Source: Martelella lutilitoris (GTDB lineage: Bacteria > Pseudomonadota > Alphaproteobacteria > Rhizobiales > Rhizobiaceae). From it: DNA of 64,000 nt. The stretch spans positions 1,511,501-1,575,500 of the forward strand of contig NZ_CP066786.1 of the NCBI RefSeq assembly GCF_016598595.1, written 5' to 3'. A program made the translations under genes and the position numbers. The notes beneath the pieces were generated by a model. It saw only the letters and a program-made list of their open reading frames with translations. It searched no databases and was not told the origin of the DNA. Shown in pieces: positions 47,625-57,527 of the stretch; within the stretch, counting starts at the first letter, position 1, and each line of letters begins with the position of its first letter.

Positions 47625-48344
47625 ATGACTGATGGATTGATACCTGCCGAGGAACTGGCGGGCAGGAACAAGGCGCGCTTCCCGAACGAGAGCGAAGCCT
47701 ATCGCGAGGCGCGCAATGCGCTTCTGGTGGAGGAGATCAGGCTGAGGCGTCAAAATGAGGCCGTCGCGGCGCTGCGCCGGCAATTGCCGGCGGGCGGCGA
47801 GGTTCCGCGCGACTATCCCTTTGTCGGGCCGTCAGGCGAGGTGACCCTTTCCAGCCTGTTCGGCGACAAGGACACGCTGGTCATCTACAGTTTCATGTTC
47901 GGGCCGCAGCGCGCGGCTCCGTGCCCCATGTGCACATCTCTGATCGCCGCCTGGGAGGGCAAGATCGAGGATTTCCGGCAGCGCGTCAGCGTGGCCGTCG
48001 TCGCGCGTTCGCCGATCGAACGGCTGCTGCAATGGAAGATCGACCGAGGCTGGAAGCAGATCCCGTTCTATTCGGATACGGAAGGGGCCTACACGCGCAC
48101 CTATGTCAGCGCCGAGGATGGGGACCAGCCGGGCTTTGCGGTGTTCACGCGACGCGACGGGACGATCCATCATTTCTGGAGCGAGGAAATGACCAATGAC
48201 ATGGCCGATCCGGGCCAGGACCCGCGCGGGGCGGACGAGATGGACCCGCTCTGGGTTTTGCTTGACCTGACGCCCGAAGGCAGGGGAGCGGACTGGTATC
48301 CGAGCCTCTCCTATTGCGGCTGCTCCGCCGGGAACGGCGGTTAG
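47625..48344 (+). CDS. DUF899 family (thioredoxin-like) protein
   Basis: 239-residue protein with the DUF899 pattern: NESEAYREARNALLVEEIRLRR, VPRDYPFVGPSGEVTLSSLFGDKDTLVIYSFMFGP, CPMCTSLIAAWEG and a terminal CGCS. The fold is thioredoxin-like with a CPMC pair in the active-site position, suggesting redox chemistry, but the family is uncharacterised. GAGGAGG lies 7 nt before ATG 47625. The 42-bp palindrome directly upstream is a probable control site. Confidence 0.83.
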   Translation: MTDGLIPAEELAGRNKARFPNESEAYREARNALLVEEIRLRRQNEAVAALRRQLPAGGEVPRDYPFVGPSGEVTLSSLFGDKDTLVIYSFMFGPQRAAPCPMCTSLIAAWEGKIEDFRQRVSVAVVARSPIERLLQWKIDRGWKQIPFYSDTEGAYTRTYVSAEDGDQPGFAVFTRRDGTIHHFWSEEMTNDMADPGQDPRGADEMDPLWVLLDLTPEGRGADWYPSLSYCGCSAGNGG

Positions 48345-48397
48345 ACCGCCGTACATCCATTCGGACGGAAAAAAGACGGTCTAACCTTTTGAAACGA

Positions 48398-48436
48398 CGC
48401 TTCCGGGAAAACCGGTATCCACTTTTCCCGGAAGCG
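48398..48436. repeat. Copy 2 of the shared intergenic repeat, with perfect 14-bp arms
   Basis: Arms 48398-48411 and 48423-48436 are exact reverse complements around an 11-nt loop. The loop and one arm contain the 19-bp core aaccggtatccacttttcc (48410-48428) found also at 23219-23237. No T run follows. It resembles mobile palindromic elements of rhizobial intergenic regions. Confidence 0.65.
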
Positions 48437-48505
48437 CTTTCGTTCATTGTCATGGCGCAACCGAGGCTGAAAACATGTCTCAGTGCCGCAATTGTGCAAG
48501 CGCCG

Positions 48506-49756
48506 TCAGACTTCGGGGTTATGCGGCTGCATCAGCTTGCCTTTTTCCGCAATCAGCGTGAAGCCGAGGGCGATGACGCCGAAGATGAAGAAACCGGCGA
48601 TCATCGGCGTCGTTGTGCCGTTGAAGGAAAGGCCGATCACCGCCCCGAGCAGCGCTGAGCCTGCCGTGCTGGCGAAGCCGAGGATCGAGGACGCCGCGCC
48701 CGCCACATGGCCGAGCGGCTCCATCGCCAGCGCGTTGAAGTTCGGCGCGATCCAGCCGAACTGGAACCAGGCGATGGCGAAGATGACGTAGAAGACGAAG
48801 AACGGCATGGCGCCGGCAAACATCAGGTCGATCGCCAGCCAGACGCCGTTGGTCACAACGAAGCCGATCAACGCGCCGTGCGAAAGCCTGCGCATGCCGA
48901 TCCTGCCGACAATCCGCGAATTGGCGAGCGAGGAACCCGCCATGATGATGCCGATGCCGGCAAAGGCGAGGGGGAACAGCGTGCCGAGCCCGTAGATGTC
49001 GACATAGACCTGCTGCGCCGAGGTCACGAAGCCGAAGATGCAGGCCATGATGAAGGTGGTCGCAAGCGTGTAGAACAGCGCAACGCGGTTGCTCAGCACA
49101 TAGGCGAAACTGTGCAGCACCGCCTTCGGCGTCAGTTCGATCACGTCTTCGGGGTGCTGGGTTTCCGGCAGGCGGAACGTGACCCAGAAGAAATTGCCGA
49201 GCGCTGCGAGCCCGAGGAACACGAAGACCAGATGCCAGTCGCCGAACAGCATGATCGTCTGGCCGATCGACGGCGCGATCACCGGAATGATCATGAAGAC
49301 CATCATGATCAGCGACATGATCTCGGCCATCTTGCGGCCGCCGTAAAGGTCGCGCACGACCGCGACGGAGATGACGCGGGTTGCCGCCGCACCGAGCCCC
49401 TGACAGAAGCGCACCACAAGCATCATGGTGAAGCTTGGTACGAAGGCACAGAAAACCGCGCCGATGAAATAGATCACCAGGCCGACAAGCAGCGGCAGCT
49501 TGCGCCCGAACCGGTCCGCCAGAGGGCCATAGGCAAGCTGCGCCACGCCGAAGCCCAGCACATAGGACGTGATGATGAACTGATGCTGGTTTTCGGCCTC
49601 GACGCCGAGGCTGGCGCCGATCTGCTTGAGGCCCGGCAGCATGATATCGATGGCCAGCGCGTTGAGCGCCATCAGCCCCGCCATCATCGCGACCAGCTCC
49701 CATTTGCCGGGCGCCTTGCGCACCAGAGGTCCCGCACTTTGTAATGTCTCTGTCAC
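48506..49756 (-). CDS. MFS transporter, Bcr/CflA drug-resistance family
   Basis: Twelve-helix exporter of 416 residues. Motif A of the major facilitator superfamily appears as GPLADRFGRKLPLLVGL, and the family pattern LMALNALAIDIMLPGLKQIGASLGV opens helix 1. FCQGLGAAATRVISVAVVRDLY matches the Bcr/CflA motif. The GTG at 49756 is preferred; the open frame continues to 49843, but the extra residues are not hydrophobic in the right way. It lies downstream of grxD on the same strand. Substrate unknown. Confidence 0.88.
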   Translation of the reverse strand: MTETLQSAGPLVRKAPGKWELVAMMAGLMALNALAIDIMLPGLKQIGASLGVEAENQHQFIITSYVLGFGVAQLAYGPLADRFGRKLPLLVGLVIYFIGAVFCAFVPSFTMMLVVRFCQGLGAAATRVISVAVVRDLYGGRKMAEIMSLIMMVFMIIPVIAPSIGQTIMLFGDWHLVFVFLGLAALGNFFWVTFRLPETQHPEDVIELTPKAVLHSFAYVLSNRVALFYTLATTFIMACIFGFVTSAQQVYVDIYGLGTLFPLAFAGIGIIMAGSSLANSRIVGRIGMRRLSHGALIGFVVTNGVWLAIDLMFAGAMPFFVFYVIFAIAWFQFGWIAPNFNALAMEPLGHVAGAASSILGFASTAGSALLGAVIGLSFNGTTTPMIAGFFIFGVIALGFTLIAEKGKLMQPHNPEV

Positions 49757-49885
49757 AACAATTAATCCTGAAAGCAAAATAAGGCGCCGCATGCGCGACG
49801 CCCGTTCCTGAAGGTCTGCAAAATGCTGTCCGGGCAGCCGCATGGGCGCCTGCCCGTCGGGAAAAACCCTGCCGGTGACCGGCGC

Positions 49886-50221
49886 CTATGCCGCGCCGCG
49901 CACCGCCACGCCCTTGGAGGACAGATGTTCCTGCAGCTCTCCGGCCTGAAACATCTCGCGCACGATATCGCAGCCGCCGACGAACTCGCCCTTCACGTAA
50001 AGCTGGGGAATGGTCGGCCAGTTGGAATAATCCTTGATTCCCTGGCGCAGATCGCCGTCGGCCAGCACGTTGATGCCTTTGTAGTCGACGCCGAGATAGT
50101 CGAGAATCTGCACGACCTGTCCGGAGAAACCGCACTGCGGAAACTGCGGGGTTCCCTTCATGAAGACGACGACGTCGTTCCCGTCGACTTCGCTTTTGAT
50201 GTAGGTGTTGATGTCACTCAT
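49886..50221 (-). CDS. grxD: Monothiol glutaredoxin (Grx4 family)
   Basis: 111-residue CGFS-type glutaredoxin (Cys30 in PQCGFSGQ), with [28 protein letters not shown] as the glutathione-binding region. Such proteins carry and transfer [2Fe-2S] clusters, usually together with a BolA partner, and the bolA-like gene lies 152 bp upstream on the same strand. AAAGGA precedes ATG 50221. Confidence 0.95.
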   Translation of the reverse strand: MSDINTYIKSEVDGNDVVVFMKGTPQFPQCGFSGQVVQILDYLGVDYKGINVLADGDLRQGIKDYSNWPTIPQLYVKGEFVGGCDIVREMFQAGELQEHLSSKGVAVRGAA

Positions 50222-50373
50222 GGGCAATCCTTTCACATACGGGTTCAAGGTCCGCAGCGTTTATTTGCTTTCAGCATATAATCGATCGATTGACAACCGC
50301 CAAGTCCAAAGCATGTGAAACCGGCAGAAATCAATCATTGCCGGCATTCATCGTAAACCGCCGGCGGGCTCCG

Positions 50374-50607
50374 CTATTGCGGAGCCGATGTCTGAAGGGC
50401 CAGCGCATGCAGCACGCCGCCCATATTCCCCTTCAGGGCGTCGTAGACCATCTGATGCTGCTGCACCCTGGTCTTGCCCCTGAAGCTTTCCGACACGACC
50501 TCGGCGGCGAAATGATCGCCGTCGCCCGCCAGATCCCTGATCGTGACCGTGGCGTCGGGAATGGCTGCCTTGATCATGTCTTCGATTTCGCCCGCGCTCA
50601 TTGCCAT
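50374..50607 (-). CDS. bolA: BolA family protein
   Basis: 77-residue class II KH-like fold with IEDMIKAAIPDATVTI, DHFAAEVVSESFRGKTRVQQHQMVYDAL and the C-terminal LHALALQT. The conserved histidine of the HQMVY segment is the likely cluster ligand in a Grx-BolA complex. GAGGAG lies 8 nt before ATG 50607; MSAGE at 50601 is an alternative. It begins 3 bp after the purL stop, so it is probably co-transcribed with purL and grxD. Confidence 0.93.
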   Translation of the reverse strand: MAMSAGEIEDMIKAAIPDATVTIRDLAGDGDHFAAEVVSESFRGKTRVQQHQMVYDALKGNMGGVLHALALQTSAPQ

Positions 50608-50609
50608 GC

Positions 50610-52871
50610 TCAGTGCTCCTCGTTTGCCGCCGGTTCTTCCGCCGACGGGCCGTTGCCGCCTGCCGCGGACATGAAGCGAGGGAACCACATTTCGTGGGTC
50701 TCGCGCAACTCCCCGACGGAGAGGGAAATGAGATCATCGATCTCGAGCGCGTCACCCTCGACCTTGCCGAGACGGCGGAACTGCACGCCGCTGCCTTCCG
50801 CCGAAGCGCAGACGAAGTTGCCGTATTCGGCGGGCACCGTGATCACATAGCGGGCCTGATCCTCGCCGAACAGCAGGGCATGGGGCAGGCCGCGCGCCTG
50901 TTCGACGCTCAGCTTCATGCCCTTGTCGGCGGCCATGCACATTTCGGCAAGCGTGACGGCCAGGCCGCCGGCGGAAATATCGTGGCAGGCTGTGACCTGG
51001 CCGTTGGTGATGGCCGAGCGGACGAAATTGCCGTTGCGGCGCTCGACATAGAGATCGACCGTCGGCGCCGGACCGTCGATGAGGCCGAGAACGTCGCGCA
51101 TATAGGCGGTTGCGCCGAGGTGTTCGCCGTCGGCGCCGATGAGAATTACATGGTCGCCTTCCGAAAAGGAACCGATTCGCGCCATCTTGCGCCAGTCTGC
51201 AATCAACCCGACACCGCCGATGGTCGGCGTCGGCAGGATCGCCTCGCCATTGGTTTCGTTGTAAAGCGAGACGTTGCCGGAAACGATCGGAAAGTCGAGC
51301 GCGCGGCAGGCCTCGCCGATGCCCTCGATCGCCTTGACGAACTGGCCCATGATCTCCGGCTTCTCCGGATTGCCGAAATTGAGATTGTCGGTTGCCGCAA
51401 GCGGCTCCGCGCCGGTGGCGGTGATGTTGCGCCAGCATTCGGCAACCGCCTGCTTGCCGCCCTCGAAGGGGTCGGCCTCGACGTAATGCGGGGTCACGTC
51501 GCAGGAAAAGGCGAGTGCCTTCACCGGGTGGCCGTCGACGCGCACGACGCCGGCATCGCCGCCGGGGATCTGCAGCGAATTGCCCTGGATCAGGGTGTCA
51601 TACTGCTCATAGACCCAGCGCCGGCTCGACTGGTTCGGACCGCCGATGATTTTCAGAAGCGCGGCGTTATAGTCATTCGGCGCCTCGACGAGATGGGCGG
51701 GCAGTTCGCCGCGCCTGTCCGGCTCGCGCCATGGGCGGTCATATTCCGGCGCCTCGTCGCCCAGTTCCTTGATCGGCAGGTTGGCAACCTCCTCGCCCCG
51801 GTGCAGCACGCGGAACCGCAAATCGTCGGTGGTCTTGCCGACGATGGCGAAATCAAGACCCCATTTGCGGAAGATCGCCTCGGCTTCCTCTTCCTTTTCC
51901 GGGTCGAGCACCATGAGCATGCGCTCCTGGCTTTCCGACAGCATCATCTCGTATGCCGTCATTTCCGTTTCGCGCACCGGCACGCGGTCGAGATCGAGCT
52001 CGACGCCGAGATTGCCCTTGGCGCCCATCTCGACGGCCGAGCAGGTGAGCCCCGCAGCGCCCATGTCCTGGATTGCGATCACCGCCCCGGTCTGCATCAG
52101 TTCCATGCAGGCTTCCAGAAGGCATTTTTCGGTGAAGGGGTCGCCAACCTGCACGGTCGGGCGCTTTTCCTCGATATCCTCGTCGAATTCGGCGGATGCC
52201 ATGGTCGCGCCGCCAACCCCGTCGCGACCGGTCTTTGCGCCGAGATAGACGACCGGCAGGCCGACGCCCTTGGCTTCCGAGTAAAAGATCGCGTCAGATC
52301 GTGCGATGCCTGCGGCAAAGGCGTTGACCAGATTGTTGCCGTTGTAGCGGGCGTCGAACTCCACTTCGCCGCCGACCGTCGGCACGCCGAAGGAATTGCC
52401 GTAGCCGCCGACGCCGGCAACGACGCCGGAGACGAGGTGCCGGGTCTTTGGATGGTCCGGCGCGCCGAAGCGCAGCGCATTCATGGCCGCAACCGGGCGC
52501 GCGCCCATGGTAAAGATGTCGCGCAATATGCCGCCGACCCCGGTCGCCGCCCCCTGATAGGGCTCGATATAGGAGGGGTGGTTGTGGCTTTCCATCTTGA
52601 AGACGACGCAGTCGCCGTCATCGATGTCGACGATGCCGGCATTTTCGCCCGGCCCCTGGATAACCCGCCGCCCGGTGGTCGGCAGCGTCCTCAGCCAGCG
52701 TTTGGATGATTTGTAGGAGCAGTGCTCGTTCCACATCGCGGAGAAAATACCGAGTTCGGTGAAGCTCGGCTCGCGGCCGATAAGCTCCAGAACCCGCTCG
52801 TATTCGTCCGGCTTCAGTCCGTGGGCTTCGACGAGTTCAGGCGTGATCGCCTGAGTGTTGGAAAGTGTCAT
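50610..52871 (-). CDS. purL: Phosphoribosylformylglycinamidine synthase subunit PurL
   Basis: ATP-dependent synthetase subunit of purine biosynthesis, 753 residues, the short form that works with PurS and PurQ. Visible motifs: [62 protein letters not shown] and [14 protein letters not shown] 52871 (MTLSNTQ) fits the family; an in-frame start at 52925 adds 18 residues. The purS/purQ genes are not in the window. Downstream bolA and grxD follow the rhizobial order. Confidence 0.97.
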   Translation of the reverse strand: MTLSNTQAITPELVEAHGLKPDEYERVLELIGREPSFTELGIFSAMWNEHCSYKSSKRWLRTLPTTGRRVIQGPGENAGIVDIDDGDCVVFKMESHNHPSYIEPYQGAATGVGGILRDIFTMGARPVAAMNALRFGAPDHPKTRHLVSGVVAGVGGYGNSFGVPTVGGEVEFDARYNGNNLVNAFAAGIARSDAIFYSEAKGVGLPVVYLGAKTGRDGVGGATMASAEFDEDIEEKRPTVQVGDPFTEKCLLEACMELMQTGAVIAIQDMGAAGLTCSAVEMGAKGNLGVELDLDRVPVRETEMTAYEMMLSESQERMLMVLDPEKEEEAEAIFRKWGLDFAIVGKTTDDLRFRVLHRGEEVANLPIKELGDEAPEYDRPWREPDRRGELPAHLVEAPNDYNAALLKIIGGPNQSSRRWVYEQYDTLIQGNSLQIPGGDAGVVRVDGHPVKALAFSCDVTPHYVEADPFEGGKQAVAECWRNITATGAEPLAATDNLNFGNPEKPEIMGQFVKAIEGIGEACRALDFPIVSGNVSLYNETNGEAILPTPTIGGVGLIADWRKMARIGSFSEGDHVILIGADGEHLGATAYMRDVLGLIDGPAPTVDLYVERRNGNFVRSAITNGQVTACHDISAGGLAVTLAEMCMAADKGMKLSVEQARGLPHALLFGEDQARYVITVPAEYGNFVCASAEGSGVQFRRLGKVEGDALEIDDLISLSVGELRETHEMWFPRFMSAAGGNGPSAEEPAANEEH

Positions 52872-52985
52872 GAGACAAGAGCATCCCGCATTGGTTTTCG
52901 ACGTTCGGCGCTTTTCGCCACTCAATAAAGCGGTTCAGGCCGAAATGGAAGCTCCTCCGCCGCTGCTGCACGGTTTTCCGGCACT

Positions 52986-54440
52986 TCAGCCCCGCCAGTA
53001 CATCGGCATCAGGATGACGGCGACGGTGAGGATTTCGAGACGGCCGAGCAGCATCAGCACAGACAGAAGGTAAAGCTCCGGATCGGCGAAGCTCGAGAAA
53101 TTGCCGGAGGGGCCGATGATATTGCCGAGACCCGGGCCGACATTCGAGAGCGCCGTCAGAACGGCCGACGTCGCCGTGATCAGGTCATAGCCGAAGGCGG
53201 CCATGGCGAGGCTGCCGAAGGCCCACAGAAGAATATAGGCCGTGAAGAACATCGAGACGGCGCGCTGCGTCTCCGAATCGACGCTCAGACGGCCGTAGCG
53301 GATCGAGTAGACGGCATTCGGATAGATCAGTTTCTTCATGCCGGTGGACAGCATGTTGTAGAGAATCAGGAAGCGGTAGGACTTGATGCCGCCGGCCGTC
53401 GAGCCCGAGCACCCGCCCATGAAGGTGAGGAAGAAGACCATCACCACGGCAAACGCCCCCCAGGCGGTGTAGTCGGTGCTGGCGAAACCCGTGGTCGACA
53501 GGATGGAGGACACGTTGAACAGCGACTGGACCAGCGCGTTGACGAAGTCCATTTGCCCGTCGAGGCTGATATAGAGCGCCAGAAGAAAGGCCGCGATCGC
53601 CAGATAGGACAGAAACAGGATGATCTGCGGGTCGCGCAGCGTATCGAGACGGCCGCGGACCACGAACAGGATCAGGATCGAGAAGGGCAGGCTGCACAGC
53701 GTCATGAAGAAGCTTGCGATCAAGAGCAGCCTCGGATTGTCGAAATAGCCGAACGAGGCGTCATGCGTCGAGAAGCCGCCTGTCGCCACCGTCGTCAGCG
53801 CATGATTGACGGCATCGAAATGCGACATGCCTGCCAGGTCGTAGGAGACAGCGCAGGCAATGGTGATGCCGACATAGATGGCCAGGAACGCCCTGGTGAA
53901 ACTTGCCATGCGGGCGAAGGGCTTGTCGCTCGTGTCCGATGATTCCATCTTGAAGAAGGCCATGCCGCCGATGCGCAGGAACGGCAGGATGAAGAGCCCG
54001 AGGGCGACGATGCCGATGCCGCCCATCCATTGCAAAAGCGAGCGCCAGAGCAGGAGGCCGGGCGCCGCGTCGTCCAGGCCTGTCAGGACCGTGGAGCCCG
54101 TGGTGGTGATGGCCGAGACGGCCTCGAACAGCGCCTGGGCGAAGGTCAGGTCCCCGCGCGCCAGGAAGATCGGGATCGAGCCGACCAGCGCGAAGGTCAT
54201 CCACAGGAGGTTGACGAGAAAAAAGCCAAGCCTGCGGCTGAAGGGCGGAGGATTGCCGCGCATGGCGACGGCGGTGACGACGCTGGTGCCGCCCACCATG
54301 AAGCCGCAGATGGCGAAGACCTGCCAGTCGTCATTGGCATAATAGAGGTCGGCCATGGCCGGCACGAACATGGCGGCGGCAAGGTAGATCCCGCAAATGG
54401 CCGCGATATAGAAAGCAGACCGCAATAGAGTGGCGTTCAA
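52986..54440 (-). CDS. TrkH family potassium uptake protein
   Basis: Inner-membrane cation transporter of 484 residues. Four pore-loop repeats carry filter glycines: TTTGST, VATGGFST, STTGFAST and SNVGPGLG, the arrangement of TrkH/KtrB channels for K+ (sometimes Na+). About ten hydrophobic helices are visible. It starts with TTG at 54440 behind AGGG. No trkA gate subunit is adjacent, so it may pair with one encoded elsewhere. Confidence 0.9.
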   Translation of the reverse strand: MNATLLRSAFYIAAICGIYLAAAMFVPAMADLYYANDDWQVFAICGFMVGGTSVVTAVAMRGNPPPFSRRLGFFLVNLLWMTFALVGSIPIFLARGDLTFAQALFEAVSAITTTGSTVLTGLDDAAPGLLLWRSLLQWMGGIGIVALGLFILPFLRIGGMAFFKMESSDTSDKPFARMASFTRAFLAIYVGITIACAVSYDLAGMSHFDAVNHALTTVATGGFSTHDASFGYFDNPRLLLIASFFMTLCSLPFSILILFVVRGRLDTLRDPQIILFLSYLAIAAFLLALYISLDGQMDFVNALVQSLFNVSSILSTTGFASTDYTAWGAFAVVMVFFLTFMGGCSGSTAGGIKSYRFLILYNMLSTGMKKLIYPNAVYSIRYGRLSVDSETQRAVSMFFTAYILLWAFGSLAMAAFGYDLITATSAVLTALSNVGPGLGNIIGPSGNFSSFADPELYLLSVLMLLGRLEILTVAVILMPMYWRG

Positions 54441-54544
54441 GGAGACCGTACCCTGTCATACTCTGTGTCATTAGCGGGGTTTTTCCAAACCCGTGATCTA
54501 TGCCATAGCGGTGTAGCGGCACAAACTCAATGGGAAGCAGAAGA

Positions 54545-55795
54545 ATGCGCGACGAAGTGAGAGAAGCGACCACGGCCTTGCGGCAATTGTTCGGGCCGAC
54601 CCCGCTCCAGCGCAATGCCCACCTGAGCGCTGCGTTCGAGGCCGACATTTATCTGAAGCGCGAGGACCTGACGCCGGTGCGCTCCTACAAGCTGCGCGGC
54701 GCCTTCAACTTCATGCGCAAGCGCATGGCCGAAGGCGGCGGCGACAGGGTGTTCGCCTGCGCCTCTGCCGGCAATCACGCCCAGGGCTTTGCCTATTGCT
54801 GCCGCCATTTCGGCGTTCAGGGCGTCGTCTTCATGCCGGTGACGACGCCGCAGCAGAAGATTGACAAGACCCGGATTTTCGGTGCCGGTCACATCCGCAT
54901 CGAGCTTGTCGGGGATATCTTCGATGTCTGCTACGCAGCTGCGAAGGCCTTTGTCGAAGCGAATGACGGCGTGATGGTGCCGCCTTTCGACGATCCCGAC
55001 ATCATCGAGGGACAGGCGAGCGTTGCCGCCGAGATCGAGGCCGAATGGCCGGAGGAGGGCGGGCTGCCGGACCTGATCGTCATGCCGGTCGGCGGCGGCG
55101 GCCTTTCGGCGGGCATTACCGGTTACTTCAACGGGCAGCTTGCTGACGAGGCCTTCCTCTTCGCGGAGCCCGCGGGCGCGCCGAGCCTGAGGCGCTCGCT
55201 TGAGGCGGGCGAAATCGTGACGCTGGACGAGGTCGACAATTTCGTCGACGGCGCCGCCGTCGCCCGGATCGGCGATGCCAATTTCGCGGCGCTCGGCCGG
55301 TTTTCGCCCGAACAGGTGATGCTGGTGCCGGAAAACGCGATCTGCGCGACGATGACCGAGATGCTGAATGTCGAGGGGGTCGTGCTGGAGCCGGCGGGGG
55401 CACTGGCGCTGACCGCGCTTTCCATGCTGCCGCCGGAGAGGGTGCGCGGCCGCAGGATTGTCGTTCTGGTTTCCGGCGGCAATTTCGACTTCGACCGGCT
55501 TCCGGACGTCAAGGAGCGGGCGATGCGTTATGCGGGGCTCAAGAAATATTTCATCCTGCGGCTGCCGCAGCGCCCGGGAGCGCTCAAGGATTTCCTCAAT
55601 CTTCTCGGCCCGCAGGATGACATCGCCCGTTTCGAATATCTGAAGAAATCGGCGCGCAATTTCGGCTCGATCCTGATCGGCATCGAAACCGCGAAGCCGG
55701 AAAATTTCGCCGCCTTGTTTGAGAAGATGACGGAAAGCGGTCTCAGATATCAGGATATCACCGAAAACGAGATCCTGGCCAACCTGATCATCTGA
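54545..55795 (+). CDS. ilvA: Threonine ammonia-lyase (biosynthetic type)
   Basis: PLP enzyme turning threonine into 2-oxobutanoate for isoleucine synthesis. The PLP lysine lies in RSYKLRGAFN, the phosphate loop is VGGGGLSAG, and SAGNHAQGFAY is conserved. The last 90 residues (YFILRLPQRPGALKDFLNLLGP) form a single ACT-like regulatory domain, giving the 416-residue short form. ATG 54545 has GGGAAG upstream; the in-frame ATG at 54530 is possible. It is divergent from the TrkH gene. Confidence 0.93.
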   Translation: MRDEVREATTALRQLFGPTPLQRNAHLSAAFEADIYLKREDLTPVRSYKLRGAFNFMRKRMAEGGGDRVFACASAGNHAQGFAYCCRHFGVQGVVFMPVTTPQQKIDKTRIFGAGHIRIELVGDIFDVCYAAAKAFVEANDGVMVPPFDDPDIIEGQASVAAEIEAEWPEEGGLPDLIVMPVGGGGLSAGITGYFNGQLADEAFLFAEPAGAPSLRRSLEAGEIVTLDEVDNFVDGAAVARIGDANFAALGRFSPEQVMLVPENAICATMTEMLNVEGVVLEPAGALALTALSMLPPERVRGRRIVVLVSGGNFDFDRLPDVKERAMRYAGLKKYFILRLPQRPGALKDFLNLLGPQDDIARFEYLKKSARNFGSILIGIETAKPENFAALFEKMTESGLRYQDITENEILANLII

Positions 55796-55893
55796 GCGCG
55801 GGGAAGAAGCTTTGTCGCGGTCCAAAGACCCGCGCGAGACTGGCGAAACCCGGAACGATCGGTTAAGAACGCTTAAAAAGGGAGTTTTGTTTT

Positions 55894-56214
55894 ATGGCAT
55901 CGTTTTTCTCGAAGCTCGGTTCTCTGTTTTCCGGCGCTGGCGGCGGCCAGGAGAACGAGCAGGCCGTCAAGTCGATCGTTCACGAGGACTGCATCATCTT
56001 CGCCGAGCCGGTGAAGGAGGGCGCCCAGTACCGGCTTCAGGGCCGGATCGAGAAGGAAGTCGGTGACGAGACGCTGGTTCGCACCTTCATCCGGGCCGAC
56101 CTGTTCGCCTCGCAGGACGAAGCCATCGAGTGGAGCCTCAAGAAAGGCAAGCAGATCGTCGACCAGAACGGCAGATCGCTGTTTTCCGACGGCGAGAAGC
56201 ACCGCACGGCCTGA
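55894..56214 (+). CDS. HlyU family protein
   Basis: 106-residue protein with the HlyU-family pattern: a short N-terminal amphipathic stretch (MASFFSKLGSLFSG), then a compact domain HEDCIIFAEPVKEGAQYRLQGRIEKEV and DLFASQDEAIEWSLKKGKQIVDQNG. The family was named for a Vibrio haemolysin regulator, but the alphaproteobacterial members lack a visible HTH and their role is unknown. AGGGAG stands 8 nt before the ATG. It is the last ordinary chromosomal gene before the accessory region. Confidence 0.82.
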   Translation: MASFFSKLGSLFSGAGGGQENEQAVKSIVHEDCIIFAEPVKEGAQYRLQGRIEKEVGDETLVRTFIRADLFASQDEAIEWSLKKGKQIVDQNGRSLFSDGEKHRTA

Positions 56215-56603
56215 ACGGGCCGTCGGAAGCTTCGTGCTGCCGAGACGTGAACAGGCAAGGGCGATCCAGACGAAGAACAGGCCGGGCTTTCTCAACAGGC
56301 GGAAGCCCTTTGGCGCTTTGTCGGTCTCGCCGGTTTTCTTTCGGACCTTGCGCGCCCGCATCGCAGGCGCCGGGGCGCACGAGGCCGGTCCCGGATCGTG
56401 TCCCGCTGACTGCTCCGGGTCTGTCTGGCGGGTGCGGGGCTTTGCGGGGGTGCCGGACAAGGGCCGGGCGGCTCAGTGTGTTGACAAAGCCTGCTCCAAT
56501 TCCCGGCCGTCATGCTCGGGCTTGTTGTACGGCCTTGATACTTACCTGACAGATGTTCGGAGATATGCCTGACACTTCCCGGATAGCAATCCGGGAGGTT
56601 GGG
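56215..56603. other. Gene-free stretch before the transposase remnant
   Basis: 389 bp with no supported gene. It is GC-rich up to about 56470. The last part holds the repeated heptamer cctgaca (in ttacctgaca near 56545 and atgcctgaca near 56568), which may belong to the insertion-sequence end. The exact boundary, any target duplication and any attachment site could not be identified. Confidence 0.4.
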
Positions 56604-57118
56604 ATGGGGTGGGAGGCGAAGTCTGCGGTGGATCAACGGTTGGCGTTTTGCCGACTTTGTGCGCTTGAGGGCGCGAATGTTTCGCAATTGTGCCTGCGCT
56701 TCGGTATATCTCGCCAGGCGGGTTATGTCTGGTTGAAGCGTGTCAGGTCAGGCGAGGCGGCGCAGGATCGCTCGCGGCGTCCGCACAGCAGTCCGCGGCG
56801 CACCGATCGGGCGGTCGAGCAGGCGGTGCGCGATGCGCGTCCAGCCTAGGGTGCCCGCAAGATTGCGTGCATGCCGGAGCGTTCGGGGAACGATCCGCCG
56901 GCGGCCTCGTCCGTCCATGCTATCCTGGTCCGTCACAAAAGGGAACGCAACGCACGAGCGCGCGGCCCGGCTTATGGACGTTTCGCGCGCGAAGCGCCAA
57001 GCCTGCTGTGGCAGATGGACTTCAAAGGACGTTTTCAGCTCGTCTCGGGGGACTGGTGTCATCCGCTCACCGTCCTTGATGATCATTCGCGGTTTGCCGT
57101 CGCGCGCTGGCTGCCGCA
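56604..57118 (+). pseudogene. IS481-type transposase remnant (internal stop, 3' truncated)
   Basis: The frame starts MGWEAKSAVDQRLAF and has an HTH (VSQLCLRFGISRQAGYVWLKR). It is interrupted by TAG at 56847-56849 where family members have Trp (pattern P-W-GARKI; TGG to TAG). It resumes in the same frame to the catalytic-domain start WQMDFKGRF and HPLTVLDDHSRFAV. The DDE core is then cut off: after about 57100 the sequence no longer resembles a transposase and runs into the end of the opposite-strand gene. The element is therefore dead. Confidence 0.8.
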
Positions 57119-57124
57119 GACCGG

Positions 57125-57352
57125 CTACATGTGGAAGATCAGCAGGTAGCTCGTCAGTATGGCGATCCCGAAAAAGGAGATCCACACCGGCATGTTGAAC
57201 GACGCCGCGGCGGGCATTTGCGTGTGCTGCTCTTTCTCGACCGCGCTTCCGCTATGCGTTTCCAGCGCAGCGAGGCTATAGCTGCCGCAACGGCGGCAAA
57301 CGCGCCCAGTATCCTGCACCATCATGCAATCGGTACATTTGTAGCGAGCCAT
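57125..57352 (-). CDS. Small zinc-ribbon membrane protein, hypothetical
   Basis: 75 residues: an N-terminal zinc ribbon with two CxxC pairs (CTDC and CRRC), a polar linker and one C-terminal membrane helix (PVWISFFGIAILTSYLLIF). AGAGG lies 8 nt before ATG 57352. No family was recognised. It sits between the transposase remnant and the prophage-like genes and has the same ribbon-plus-helix design as the protein at 62302-63054. It may be cargo of the element. Confidence 0.6.
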   Translation of the reverse strand: MARYKCTDCMMVQDTGRVCRRCGSYSLAALETHSGSAVEKEQHTQMPAAASFNMPVWISFFGIAILTSYLLIFHM

Positions 57353-57414
57353 GTTCGGTTCCTCTCCCGATATGGCAAAGTATAATCCCGAATGGCAGCG
57401 CAATCAAGGCATTA

Positions 57415-57435
57415 TAACAATGTAATTTATTGTTA
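57415..57435. promoter_or_regulatory. Inverted repeat, candidate operator of prophage-like genes
   Basis: TAACAAT (57415-57421) and ATTGTTA (57429-57435) are exact inverted repeats around 7 AT-rich bases. They lie between the divergent zinc-ribbon gene and the first prophage-type gene. Which protein binds is unknown. Confidence 0.4.
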
Positions 57436-57527
57436 ACGTTGAGGAAATTACACGATTGACGGGCTGTTTGGCTTGCTGGCTTCTAGCGGCCAAAGCATCT
57501 CTGCTAAGCGTTTGATTTGCTAATATT

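Noticed and set aside
56215..57125. Search for a tRNA or attachment site at the left edge of the accessory region
   Set aside because: No cloverleaf-like sequence or direct repeat pair could be identified by eye. The right edge is outside the window.
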